From Sycon ciliatum (taxonomy: Eukaryota; Porifera; Calcarea; Leucosolenida; Sycettidae): a stretch of DNA of 64,000 nt. Positions within the stretch are counted from its first letter, which is position 1; every line of letters starts with the position of its first letter. This document shows, one piece after another, positions 26,673 to 35,832 of the stretch. Under the pieces are notes generated by a model that worked only from the letters and a program-made list of their open reading frames with translations, did not search any database and was not told where the DNA came from. The stretch spans positions 14,184,727 through 14,248,726 of the forward strand of contig NC_088645.1 of assembly GCF_964019385.1 (NCBI RefSeq), given 5' to 3'. The translations under genes were made by a program, and so were the position numbers.

Positions 26673-29600
26673 GTTGTGTGTGTCCCATATGGTGGAGTGG
26701 TATGTGCAGCGATTTCCAATCGATAGGTTGCGGGTTCGATTCCCGACGATTATGGTCACACACGTCTTTCTTCTCTTTCTCAGACTCTTCCTGACTTTTC
26801 TTTCATTCTCCTGGGTGGTTACCAACAGCCAGGGCATGCCGGAGTATGTGGTGTGATGTGTGTGCGGGATAAAAAATAAAAAGACCAAAAAGCAGGGGTT
26901 CACTGGCCAGAAAAAGCCACTTCATAGCTGTGTGGTGTAGACCAGGCTGAATAGTGGCAGCCAATTCTTCAGCCTTGCAAGCTGTTGAATGGTGCAACCC
27001 CAGCACAAGTTGCTATGGCTTCTGCTGTAGCATCGCTATCATCGCCTCCGGCGATGGGCGTCCAATGGTCCAATGGTGTTGTAGAACTGAGTAGGCAGGG
27101 GCGCCTGACACGCAACGGTCACTACGGTATTGACCGTACCATTCTATGCCCCAGTTACCGCGTGGATCAATAAAATGCACTGATTTGAGCTCAAACCTTT
27201 CGAAATTTTCAACAGAGTGACCCCCTCCCAACAAGTAAATTATGCCTGATATGGTTGACCGTACCACCCTGCATTACTACTAAGCTAGAGTGTAAATCCT
27301 GACACTTCATGACTAGCGCAACCCGGTGTGGGTTTGTGATATGTGGCCTGCGCAGGCAAACCGGGGATGCTGCGATCCAGAGTCCACCTGGATATGCATG
27401 CACAGGCAAGCCGGGGATGCTGCGATCCAGAGTCCACCTGGATATGCATGCACAGGCAAGCCGGGGGGATGATGTAGTCCAGTGTTCACCTGCAGGGGCA
27501 ATGTCGGAAGGTATTTTACTGTGGTACGGTCAGCACTAAGTTACTCGTGAGGGACGGGTGGCTGAGCCGAAAATTTTGGAAATTTAGAGTCCAGATCAGT
27601 GTATTTTATTGCTTCACGGGGTACCTGAGCCAAAAAGTGGTACGGTCAATACCGTAGTGACCGTACCGTGTCCGACGCCCCTGACCTGGATGTCTCCCTT
27701 GACATCATCATTGTACTTGTCTGTACAGTACAGTCGCCCTTACATTACAGCAGTCTCAGGATGTCATACCTAACGGACAAGAAAAGCCAGAGGGCCAGAA
27801 CAGCTAGAGCAATGGTTGCGTGGGAAGGCTTTTGAAAGATTCTGCAGATTGTCGTGAAGTATTTTACGTAATCTCTTCACTGTTCTTAATTGGGAACTCG
27901 TGTCCTGGCGCGAGGGAAACATAGATGCAGCGAATGGGATTTTCGCATTTTTCGGTCTTTGACCACTTTGCTGGTGGGCTGATCTACTCACCTCCCATCG
28001 CTTTAGGAGCTGCGTCTGCGCCTATGATCTTTGCAGTGTGGTGGTGTTCCTATGGATAGATATTCGTATAGTGATGGTGTTCCTATGGATAGATATTCGT
28101 ATAGTGGTGGTGTTCCTATGGATAGATATTCGTATAGTGGTGGTGTTCCTATGGATAGATATTCGTATAGTGATGGTGTTCCTATGGATAGATATTCGTA
28201 TAGTGGTGGTGTTCCTATGGATAGATATTCGTATAGTGGTGGTGTTCCTATGGATAGATATTCGTATAGTGGTGGTGTTCCTATGGATAGATATTCGTAT
28301 AGTGGTGGTGTTCCTATGGATAGATATTCGTATAGTGATGGTGTTCCTATGGATAGATATTCGTATAGTGGTGGTGTTCCTATGGATAGATATTCGTATA
28401 GTGATGGTGTTCCTATGGATAGATATTCGTATAGTGGTGGTGTTCCTATGGATAGATATTCGTATAGTGGTGGTGTTCCTATGGATAGATATTCGTATAG
28501 TGGTGGTGTTCCTATGGATAGATATTCGTATAGTGGTGGTGTTCCTATGGATAGATATTCGTATAGTGGTGGTGTTCCTATGGATGCTGAACACTCAGTC
28601 TTACTGAGCCTCAAGCAAACTGTAATTTATAGTGAAGAAAAAAAAGACCGAGAAACTACAAGTTACGCTATAATGTCCACAAACACCACCAGTTACTAAA
28701 CAATCTTGGCTCTCCAACCGTGTCCATTCTTCAGCGGCAAACCGTGAATGATTATTATCTTTTGCTCGTCTGTCTCTCACAGAATCATCGCCAGCAGCAA
28801 CTAGCACTGCAGGGACGTAACAGTCGCGGTGAGATAGTGAAGAGTCCGATCGACGGTGTTGTGCGCAGGGCACAGGGAGGAGCACACCTGAGACGCATGG
28901 ACACACCGAGACACTTACCAGCTAAACCTCAAGCTGTTGAAAAGGTAAGCAGGCTGGACTTAAACAAGTTTGCCAACTCTTGCCAGCTCTCTTGATTGTG
29001 CTTTTCTCACGTTGAATCCCAACAACAATGCACTTGTTCTCGTACAGAGCGGGTCAAGAACCGCCTTTCTGCTTACGTGGGACGCCACCACACCATGCAT
29101 ACTTGCCAACCCTACCTGAATTTCCGGGAAAATCCCGGAAAACTCGCTTTCGTCCCGGCATACAGTAAAAGTTATAACATCTACCGGATTTTCGAAAATG
29201 TCCGTCAGCACTTTTTTTGTTCATTTTCAATGTTTTGGACGCTCGCTCGCAGTGCTGAGCCCACAACGAAGGTCTAGCGAGCGAGAACTTTTGAGTCAGC
29301 GCATGACAAAGTACGTTTTTGTCGTACGTGCTGTACTACAGTCGTCGCCAACAAAATCCGGCCATTGCCATGGATACATGTACAGTGGCATGGTACCTGT
29401 GGCAATCGCATGCATGCATGCATTTACTATGTTGACAGTCAGTAGAGGGTCTACCAGCACAGCACTGAACTAAAACAGTCCACGCTGCACTCTGCCTGCT
29501 GCAGTCGAGTCGAGCACAGCACAGACTGTGCACTGCGGAGTATCGAGTGCATGCCTAGCACTAGCAGTGGCAGTGCATGCGGCCACGTACAGCTACCTGT

Positions 29601-31912
29601 ACTGTAGCTAGCATAGCATTGGCCGGATTTTTTTGGCGACGATTGTATTTGCGAATGTTTTGTGGTCACGATGACGTCACTGTGATGTCATATACAATAT
29701 TTTGCACAATTATGATTTAACCCTTCATGTACGGAAAAATGTATGCAGACTGAATTTGACCTCGACTCACCTCAAATTCCACCATTCTCCGAGTCATAAC
29801 TTTGGTCCCCTTTTGCGGATTTTTACTATTTTGGGCTTCCTGGAAAGCTCGTCGCAAGAGGAACACACTGAGCCCACACTTGCCACCACGAAGGTCAAAA
29901 CGCCGGCGCTGCAGCCCAGCATCTTAGTTGCAACGCCAGCGAACGCTGAGCGACAGAAGTAGTCTTCCGACAGAAGTAGTCTTGTATCAGCCATTTCCCT
30001 CTTCTTGCTTGTAACAACTTAAAAAATATTTCACAAACTGCCATGAGTCCGTTTGCCATTTTGAACGTGTTTCTACGTCACTGCATGCCCAGAATGCTTG
30101 GGGAAATCCCTCATTCAAATCTGCGCACGCGACTATTGAGCGACATTCGCCGTGATTCAACTTTCGAGCTTCGTAGCTCTGGAACGGCACATCGGCCTTG
30201 GCGATTGTTTCAATGGACAGCTGGGAGTTTTCTCTTCGACCTACATATTTTAGTTTTGGGAAATAACCCAGAAATGAGTGAGTTAGTAACTTACGATCGA
30301 TTGAAATTTTGAAAAGTTTCGATCCCAGGGTATCGAAAGTTGTACAGTCCGTACACAAAGGGTTAATCAAGGAAAAATGGGCAAAATCAAGGAAAAACGT
30401 CATCAGGGTCAAGGAAACTGTTTGCCAGGGGTTGGCAAGTATGCCCATGATCAGGCATCAGATGCGGCTCCTAAACGGTGGGGGAGGATAGATCAGATCC
30501 ACCAACCAGAGATCGCATTTGCCACATCCAAATCCCAACGCACTGATCATAATTCCGGGGGGGGGGGGGGGGGGAGAGTATTGGCTAACATTGAAAGCCA
30601 ACTTGAAGATGTCATTCACCTGCTTCGAAGAGACCACCGTGAGTTTGGGTTTCTGTGCTTGCTATTGCAGCTAACAAAGGGCCCGTCTCGCGCACTGATT
30701 GATGCATTGTACCGCAAGGCCGTGTTGAGACGCTACATGGACGCTTGGCTGAACCACATTCGAGATCGTAACCTACTGGTAAGTTCAATCATACTATAAT
30801 TATGACATCATGCTATAATTATGACATCTGTCCTCATGGATAAACACTCGTACCTCGCTTATCCGTGCTGTCCAGGACCAAGCACTGCCCTGTAACTTCT
30901 AAATATCCGTAACTATGAATCACGTACATTTTTATGGGGAAAGGCCATAGATATGGAATATGACGTCACTTTTGCACAAAAAGTGACAAAAGAGTAGTAA
31001 TATTTCCACTGAAATTCGCCCCAAGGGTGCCCAGTAGATCGAAGTGCCCGTAACTTCGGGGTTCTGCATGACCGATGTATGAGTGTACTAACACGCTGTG
31101 CTGTGGGACAATCATTGAATGCACAGGTCAGTGTTCACTGGTCTAGAACTCAACAGTGGCTGGCACTAGCAAATGCACATCGCCTGGTTGGCTTCTATCA
31201 ACCAGTCCTGTGCATTGTAGTAGTGTGTTCAGCTAACAACACATTACTTCACACGGCATTTAGTCAGGGCGACCACGTAGCAAAATAGTCATGTATGTAA
31301 AGCCGTTTATATATGCACTTGTTGTGTTCTGCTTCTTTATCTAGATCCTTCGACTGCATGCGTTTATGGAAAAGAAAGCTCGTCGTAAGTTTCTGTGAAT
31401 ATGCCACTTACCTACTTACCTACTCCAAGCTCACTGTCCACTTCTCTTGAGGGCACTGCGCACCAACCATATTTGCCGGAGTATAATGCACACACCCACC
31501 CCACCCCTTCAGCAACGCTCTGGCAATCCAAGGCATATCCGGAGTATAATGCGCAGCCTAGATTTGAGAGCATCACCGATCATGAAAGAATGTACTACAG
31601 TGCGCCCATTGTCAGAAGTCGTCAAAAAGGTATCAATGTGTACATTCGTATAATGCAACTGCAACCGATGGGGTCTCGTGCCCATCATGTAACTTATTAG
31701 CAGTGTAGCTGGCTGTAGACACTAGAAGTGGACAAATACGGCTTGCGCCGGGTCAGATGTGGCAAACGTCTCATCATTATTTGAAACCTACTTTCCCTTC
31801 TTCTTTTGTTAGCCAATATCTTCTTTGTATCTCGCCTGTCTCCTCTTTCTCTCACTCACTCACTCGTGCGCACACACACACACATACACACACACACTCT
31901 CTCTCTCTGTCT

Positions 31913-31965
<53 letters not shown>

Positions 31966-34900
31966 GAGCGCGCGCGTGCACACACACACTCTCTCTTTCT
32001 CTGTCTCTTTGCTCTGCTTTCCCTCTGCCCTCTCCTTCCCCAATATCGTATTCCAGCTATAGCATTCACCTCTCTCCTTCTCAGCTTCTTATCATAATAA
32101 GACATGTTCACATTTCTACAACAGCTGTGTATTGTTCATGGTCTGTCTTGCATCCAGGGTTGATGCTGAACTGTTTCATGGCATGGATAGAGTATCGTAA
32201 CACTGAGATGGGACAGCGGCGCAACGAGCACAAGGCTGTCAATCACTATCGCACACAAATGCTGCGCAAGGCGCTAGAAGGCTGGTGCACTATATGCGGA
32301 ATTGTAAGTCCGATCGGAACACGGTCACATACAGGTATGGCCTGGTCAAATGTATGGTTCTCAACCGGTCGGCCATTCCCGGCCGTCGGTCCTCAGCAGG
32401 GCAGTGTTAATTATGTACACAGGGGCGTCGAACACGGTACGGTCACTACGGTGTTGACCGTACCACTTTTCGCCCCCAGGTACCCCGTGAATAAAAAAAA
32501 TACACTGATCTGGGATCTAAATTTATAATTTTTTGGGCTCAGCCAACACTCGCCCACGAGTAAATTGTACTTCAGATGGCTGACCGTACCACACTAAAAT
32601 ACCTTACGACGCCTCTGTTACATGTACATGTATGCCCACGTATGCCATGGCAAGTCTGCTATGAGTTTCAGGTCTGCAGGTCTCAGCCTCCAGTGAGAGC
32701 GTGTAGTGCAAAGAGCTGTAACCCTGCCCCCATGGATGCCACGCATGCGACTCTATCGCCGAACTTTGGTGTTGGTCTTGTGAAAACTTCACGATGCCAA
32801 TGAGTGCTTCGCGTGTCACGCTTTCATCGATTTGTTTATATTCCGCTTGATGACAAACGTGTATTTTTGTTATCACTAAAATTTAATGATACAGATGTCA
32901 GATCCTATGTGCACACGGGTACTGTGAGTCTACTTCAAAGTACAACATTTTTGGCGCGTTTAAATTTCGGCCTCCCAGGGCTAAAACACATTTCGGCCGC
33001 ATTAAAATTTCACCCTGTACTGCTGCTGACTGTATACACTACTGTCACACTGAGCCTTCGTAAACAAATGTTGACGGCAAAAAAAATTAGGCCGAAAATG
33101 CCCGGGCGGGCCAAAAAACAGAAAATAAATATGAGCCGAATATTTGTTGACTTGCAGTACCGTACAATTGTGTTCACCTTTGACTGTACAGAGTGGTGTG
33201 TCACATGCAAGAGACTACCGGGAGAAGCTGAATCGGCAACTGCAGCGAAACAGAGATGTAAGTGAAATTAGTTATCAGTACATGCAGTGTGGCATTAGCT
33301 CTTCTCACAACTTCCACAAACAATCGCCCCCACGTTCTGACTGTCGGGGCAGACGGTGTTAGAGACGTTTTCTTTCAATGAGCTCTACATATTGAGGCCT
33401 GTGCAGTGTTACGATGACCAGTAGCAATGTCAACAACTTCTTTCCCTGGTATGGCTTTCGACAATGCCTGTTGCTGGTGGTGTGGCTTTCATGAGTTCAT
33501 CATCATCAATGTAATGTAATGTTAAATGATTGATGAATCACTATTTAAAAGAAGTGTGCGATGATCTCTCTGATCTATTAATCCAACCACGGTACTGCTC
33601 AATGAAGTCTGCACTCATAGATTATTTTCTGACAGATGCTGACCAGCTGTAGTAATGGGAACATTTGCATAGCGTACACTGATGTTGGGTGAGATTGTTC
33701 GTTACAGTAGGCTGGTTTTCATGGAGCAGCCTGAGCGTATCGCATTAGACCATCTTTATTTATATCTATGTTTCGCGTCAGTTCAACTTCCAGAATCCTA
33801 TGCGAGAGGTGGAAAAAAAATAAAAAGTTGCACAACAATAAAAAGGCTCATCAGACTTCAGAGGTGTATAGCACTGCACAGAGCACAATAGCTTGTACAT
33901 GGTGTACTGTACATTCGAAGAAAAAACGACCATCGGGGCACAAAATGTGTTTATCAGCATGAGTAATATTCACTTTGGACGGAGGAGGCAACTGTTGGTG
34001 CCCATGCTTCGCTGGGTTATTGTGCTCAGCCTTCAGCAGCGGTGCAAAGAGCTCCGGAACGACGTATCCTCTAAGCTTGTGGCGATCGATGCGGTCTGGT
34101 GTAAGCTCATAGAATACTGCTCGCAGATGCCGAACAAACGATTTACCAACGCTGGCCTCGGGCCATTTCTGGATCTCAGCTTCGCCGTATGCAACCAGTC
34201 CAACCTGATGACTCGCACGATCGTACACTCACTGTGCAAGGTCGATTTTTTTATTTTTTCCGAAAAAAATCAAAACGTATGCGTGCGGACGACGCGAAAC
34301 ATAGATATAAAAAATGATGGCCTTACTCTCACTGTGTCCACAACTATTATCCACTGACAATGAGACTTTTCTAGGATATTTTGATGCTGGCTTCATTTTA
34401 GGTTTTTGTTTTCTAGACCACTATTCTTTGGAACCAAGTATTCCGATTATGTAGCAGTTGAATCTGTTTCCTTGACCACCTGCATGAAAAACCGGTTCTG
34501 TGAGCAGTCGGTAAACCCAGATCTCACTGGATTCTAACCTACTCTTTGTGCGTTTTCACTGCAGAGTCTACTGGCTTGGATTAACTCTCATCTTCCAGAC
34601 AGCAACCAGGTCACCAACCTTACTTCTGACTTAGCGAGTGGATTGCGAGTCGCTCAGATGTTGCAGACCGTGTCTGGCAAGCAGGCACCACGCCTAGTTG
34701 CCAGGCCAAGACTACCCGTACAGAAATTGGACAACTGGAGAGCTATCCAGGGCTTCATGGAGCAACTAGGAATGGGAGAGCAGCGCCAGCAATTGCAAGG
34801 TAATAATAGTAATACAAGTAAAATGAGCACAGATTTGTCATCAACCAACACACCATATCTGCGCTCTCCAGCCTGTACGCGGCTGAATGCTGCTGCTCAC

Positions 34901-35832
34901 CCCATCAAATGAGCAGCGCTGGATAAGTCTGACCTGGAACTTATGAATTCTGGTTAAGAGAATGTTTTTCAGGTACAGAGTGTAAGAGTCCTCCTGCCTG
35001 GGAGTCAGTTGTCTGATGATTGCCTATAAGGGCATGAAATGACTAACATTAGTTACAACGAAGATGCGTGGTGCTCAGTGTCTTGTGGGGAAGGGAGTGT
35101 ATGTATTTTAATGTTCTTGTCCGCGCATACCACATGACTGCAGTGCTATAGACAACATATTGACTGCCTTGAATGAGTGTATCCTACTTGCCGATTTTTC
35201 ACGCTTAGCGCAATAGTGTACTTGGCTCAAAATTTTAAATTCTGGATACTATTCTCGAAATCAGTCAAAGGTACTGTGAGGCCAGGGTACTGTCTGTTAG
35301 CATGCTATACTCTTGTATCGTGGGTTAGTAGAGCTAGTCATGTGATCAGAATGATGTCATTCAACTGCACTCGGTGCACAGCATTTCGATGACATCATGA
35401 TGACGTCGACATTGTGATGTGAGGGACCATAGTGCTAAATAATGGGCGGATGGTGGCAGCATTCCTGGACCATTATGTCACTCACTTCTTCTTATGTTGC
35501 TCTACTGACGTTATGTGTCCTGTGCTGCTGCTGCTCCTGCTCCTGCTGTTTGCTGCTGCTGCTGTTTGCTGCTGCTGCTATTGCTACTGCTGCTCTTGTT
35601 GCTACTGCCACTGCTGCTGCTGCTGCTGCTGCTGGTGCTGGTGTTGCTACTGCTGCTGCTGCTACTGCATCTGCATTGTTATTGCTGCTGCTGGTGGTGG
35701 TGATGGCCGTGCTGCTGCTTCGGCCATCTGTGGAATAATGACCCTGCTTCAGGTTTGGTGGACGGTGATGAGTACTGGACACAGAACATTCTGCACACAA
35801 CACAGAGATGGCTGGCGGAGGGTGGAAGATGA
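12814..35832 (+). CDS. Espin-like ankyrin-repeat protein with polyproline region and C-terminal CH domain
   Basis: ATG 12814 (ccgccATGgac). Exons: 12814-13633, 14715-14826, 15097-15256, 17592-17804, 18983-19162, 20204-20273, 20739-21247, 23543-23619, 24243-25522, 26130-26590, 28783-28944, 30671-30778, 31345-31384, 32158-32303, 33192-33257, an exon ending at 34240, 34565-34799, 35753-35832 (TGA 35830-35832). Phases match at every junction except the one before the 34240 exon, where the acceptor is unresolved. About 1,650 residues. Nine ankyrin repeats closely follow espin in order and length. Then come Glu/Lys-rich coiled coil, an acidic segment, a Ser-rich region with three [24 protein letters not shown] motifs, polyproline runs ([11 protein letters not shown]), more coiled coil, and Trp-containing helices. 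A spectrin/actinin-type CH domain closes the protein: [39 protein letters not shown]. Espins bundle actin and bind profilin through polyproline, and CH domains bind actin, so an actin-scaffold role is inferred. One gene fits better than two because coding phase is continuous. Confidence 0.82.
13825..14022 (+). mobile_element. CAGGGGCGTCGGA MITE, copy A
   Basis: A 198-bp element starts CAGGGGCGTCGGACACGG and ends TTCCGACGCCCCTG. Flanking pentamers are aatat and aatgt, a possible decayed 5-bp duplication. Relatives lie at 14533, 27096, 27493 and 32420, all in introns of the same gene. Confidence 0.8.
14533..14662 (+). mobile_element. CAGGGGCGTCGGA MITE, copy B (truncated)
   Basis: It keeps the left end (caggggcatcggacacgc) and the 'aaatc...atgcactgatttggg' middle shared with copy A, then loses similarity after 'ccaccacaaccc'. 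The right terminus is missing. It is the most diverged copy. Confidence 0.65.
15664..15905. mobile_element. TA-flanked MITE (mariner-type ends)
   Basis: A 242-bp element has inverted ends CTGTGTAGCAGGAAATTTTC and its near-complement ending CTGCTATACAG, flanked by TA on both sides. TA duplication fits the Tc1/mariner superfamily. It has no coding capacity. Confidence 0.8.
17467..17540 (+). repeat. (TG)n microsatellite before a 3' splice site
   Basis: A TG tract with TA interruptions ends about 50 bases before the exon starting at 17592. Confidence 0.9.
18319..18560. repeat. Dispersed repeat related to the foldback element at 5764-6019
   Basis: It shares 'atggcgctta/gcc', 'atgaaccttccaag(c/t)tgg', 'ctcagtactccttgtcag' and 'gtgcacgtctgactgttcaa' in the same order as 5860-6080, with scattered differences. 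Confidence 0.7.
19570..19830. mobile_element. TA-flanked mariner-type MITE (CAGT ends)
   Basis: A 261-bp element has inverted ends CAGTGCATTTCAAAATTATA...CTATAGTTTTGAAATGGACTG and TA on each side. CAGT termini and TA duplication are typical of Tc1/mariner. Confidence 0.85.
19901..20080. repeat. Pogo/Tigger-like terminus fragment
   Basis: It begins cagtcaaacctcgcttatcc, matching the general form of pogo/Tigger-type ends, followed by AT-rich sequence with a second 'cgtttatccggttccctcgcc'. No matching right end was found. A similar 'gtacctcgcttatccgtg' occurs at about 30850. Confidence 0.45.
21494..21725. mobile_element. Dispersed MITE-like repeat, copy 1
   Basis: It contains 'ggccgaaaatttgttgcggccg' and 'ttttagccctgggaggctgaaattt', and is bounded by gtaggtcaacaaatatttgg and cttacagtacc. 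An inverted relative lies at 32930-33165. Confidence 0.6.
21924..22686. mobile_element. hAT-like non-autonomous element
   Basis: A 763-bp segment has inverted ends CAGGCGCGTACGCAGGG and CCCTGCGTACGCGCCTG. CAGGCGCG-type ends are common in hAT elements, but I see no clean 8-bp duplication (only an offset 'gcat'). No transposase is seen. Confidence 0.7.
23100..23158 (+). repeat. (GA)n microsatellite after a G-run
   Basis: A G-run at about 23093 passes directly into about 28 GA units, ending next to the MITE at 23170. Confidence 0.95.
23170..23348. mobile_element. TA-flanked MITE with GAGAGGTTAAG ends
   Basis: A 179-bp element whose arms are about 37 bp and roughly 90% complementary (GAGAGGTTAAGATgCACGTT and complement), with TA on both sides. 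Its GAGAGGTT terminus matches the larger element at 60646-61290, so the two probably use the same transposase. Confidence 0.85.
25780..26107 (+). repeat. (TG)n then (CT)n compound microsatellite before a 3' splice site
   Basis: TG-rich sequence at about 25785-25920 is followed by a CT tract at about 25950-26106. The tract ends 23 bases before the exon at 26130 and so supplies its polypyrimidine tract. Confidence 0.95.
26608..26684 (+). repeat. (GT)n microsatellite after a 5' splice site
   Basis: A GT tract starts 18 bases after the donor at 26591 and runs straight into the SINE head at 26685. Confidence 0.95.
26685..27080 (+). mobile_element. tRNA-Glu-like SINE, copy 1
   Basis: The head TCCCATATGGTGGAGTGGTA resembles the 5' half of tRNA-Glu. 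It carries an A-box (TGGTGGAGTGG, 26690-26700) and an exact B-box (GGTTCGATTCC, 26733-26743), properly spaced for RNA polymerase III. The tRNA-unrelated body includes 'ttctcctgggtggttaccaa' and 'ggttcactggccagaaaa', and ends near 'gcctccggcgatgggcgtc'. Copies lie at 43864 and 44186. Confidence 0.85.
27096..27275 (+). mobile_element. CAGGGGCGTCGGA MITE, copy C (3'-truncated)
   Basis: Left end caggggcgcctgacacgc is present. The internal 'ggtcactacggtattgaccg' and 'atcaataaaatgcactgat' match copies A and E. The right terminus is lost after 'ttgaccgtaccacc'. Confidence 0.7.
27353..27492 (+). repeat. 50-bp tandem repeat, ~2.5 copies
   Basis: Units start at 27353, 27403 and 27453 with 'caggcaa(a/g)ccgggg'. 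The first two are almost identical and the third is partial. The array lies between MITE copies C and D. Confidence 0.85.
27493..27683 (-). mobile_element. CAGGGGCGTCGGA MITE, copy D (inverted)
   Basis: The right end, read on the minus strand, is CAGGGGCGTCGGACACGGTA. The left end is caggggcaatgtcgg. It is flanked by perfect ACCTG pentamers (27488-27492 and 27684-27688), the clearest evidence for a 5-bp target duplication in this family. Confidence 0.8.
28028..28590 (+). repeat. 33-bp minisatellite, 17 units, open in several frames
   Basis: Near-identical 33-bp units differ almost only by a G/A change (agtGgt or agtGat). Since 33 is a multiple of three, frames stay open on both strands. One plus frame reads [11 protein letters not shown] per unit. 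The array lies in the intron 26591-28782 of the ankyrin/CH gene. A phase-0 exon 28037-28621 (ttgcag before, gtaatt after, 585 nt) is conceivable but unproven. Confidence 0.95.
29098..30443. mobile_element. TIR element CATACTTGCCAACCCT, containing a nested TTAA element
   Basis: Inverted ends catacttgccaaccct and aggggttggcaagtatg bound 1,346 bp. No clean target duplication was identified (acaccatg versus cccatgat). It has been invaded by the element at 29721-30362. There is no long coding frame. Confidence 0.7.
29721..30362. mobile_element. piggyBac-like MITE nested in another element
   Basis: Ends CCCTTCATGTACGGAA and CCCTTTGTGTACGGAC (reverse) are flanked by TTAA on both sides (29717-29720, 30363-30366). 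TTAA duplication and CCC-starting ends fit piggyBac. It is 642 bp, with no transposase. Confidence 0.85.
31868..32005 (+). repeat. (CA)n/(CT)n compound microsatellite
   Basis: CA tract, CT tract, CA tract with CG interruptions, then a CT-rich stretch. It lies about 150 bases before the exon at 32158. Confidence 0.95.
32420..32617 (+). mobile_element. CAGGGGCGTCGGA MITE, copy E
   Basis: A 198-bp element starts CAGGGGCGTCGAACACGG and ends TTACGACGCCTCTG. Flanking pentamers gtaca and ttaca match at four of five bases. It is complete, and the closest relative of copy A. Confidence 0.8.
32930..33165. mobile_element. Dispersed MITE-like repeat, copy 2 (inverted)
   Basis: It carries 'atttcggcctcccagggcta' and 'gccgaatatttgttgacttgc', the reverse complement of the segment at 21494-21725. 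It ends 26 bases before the exon at 33192. Confidence 0.6.
35515..35740 (+). repeat. CTG/GCT trinucleotide-rich region before the last exon
   Basis: Imperfect CTG repeats with CTC, TTG and CTA interruptions end 12 bases before the acceptor of the final CH exon (35753). Confidence 0.9.

Noticed and set aside
28028..28590. CRISPR-like repeat array
   Set aside because: Units are contiguous with no spacers, in a eukaryotic intron. It is a minisatellite.
28003..28614. Minus-strand open frame of 203 residues in the 33-bp array
   Set aside because: It is open only because the unit length is a multiple of three. The minus strand has no start or splice context, and the host gene is on the plus strand.
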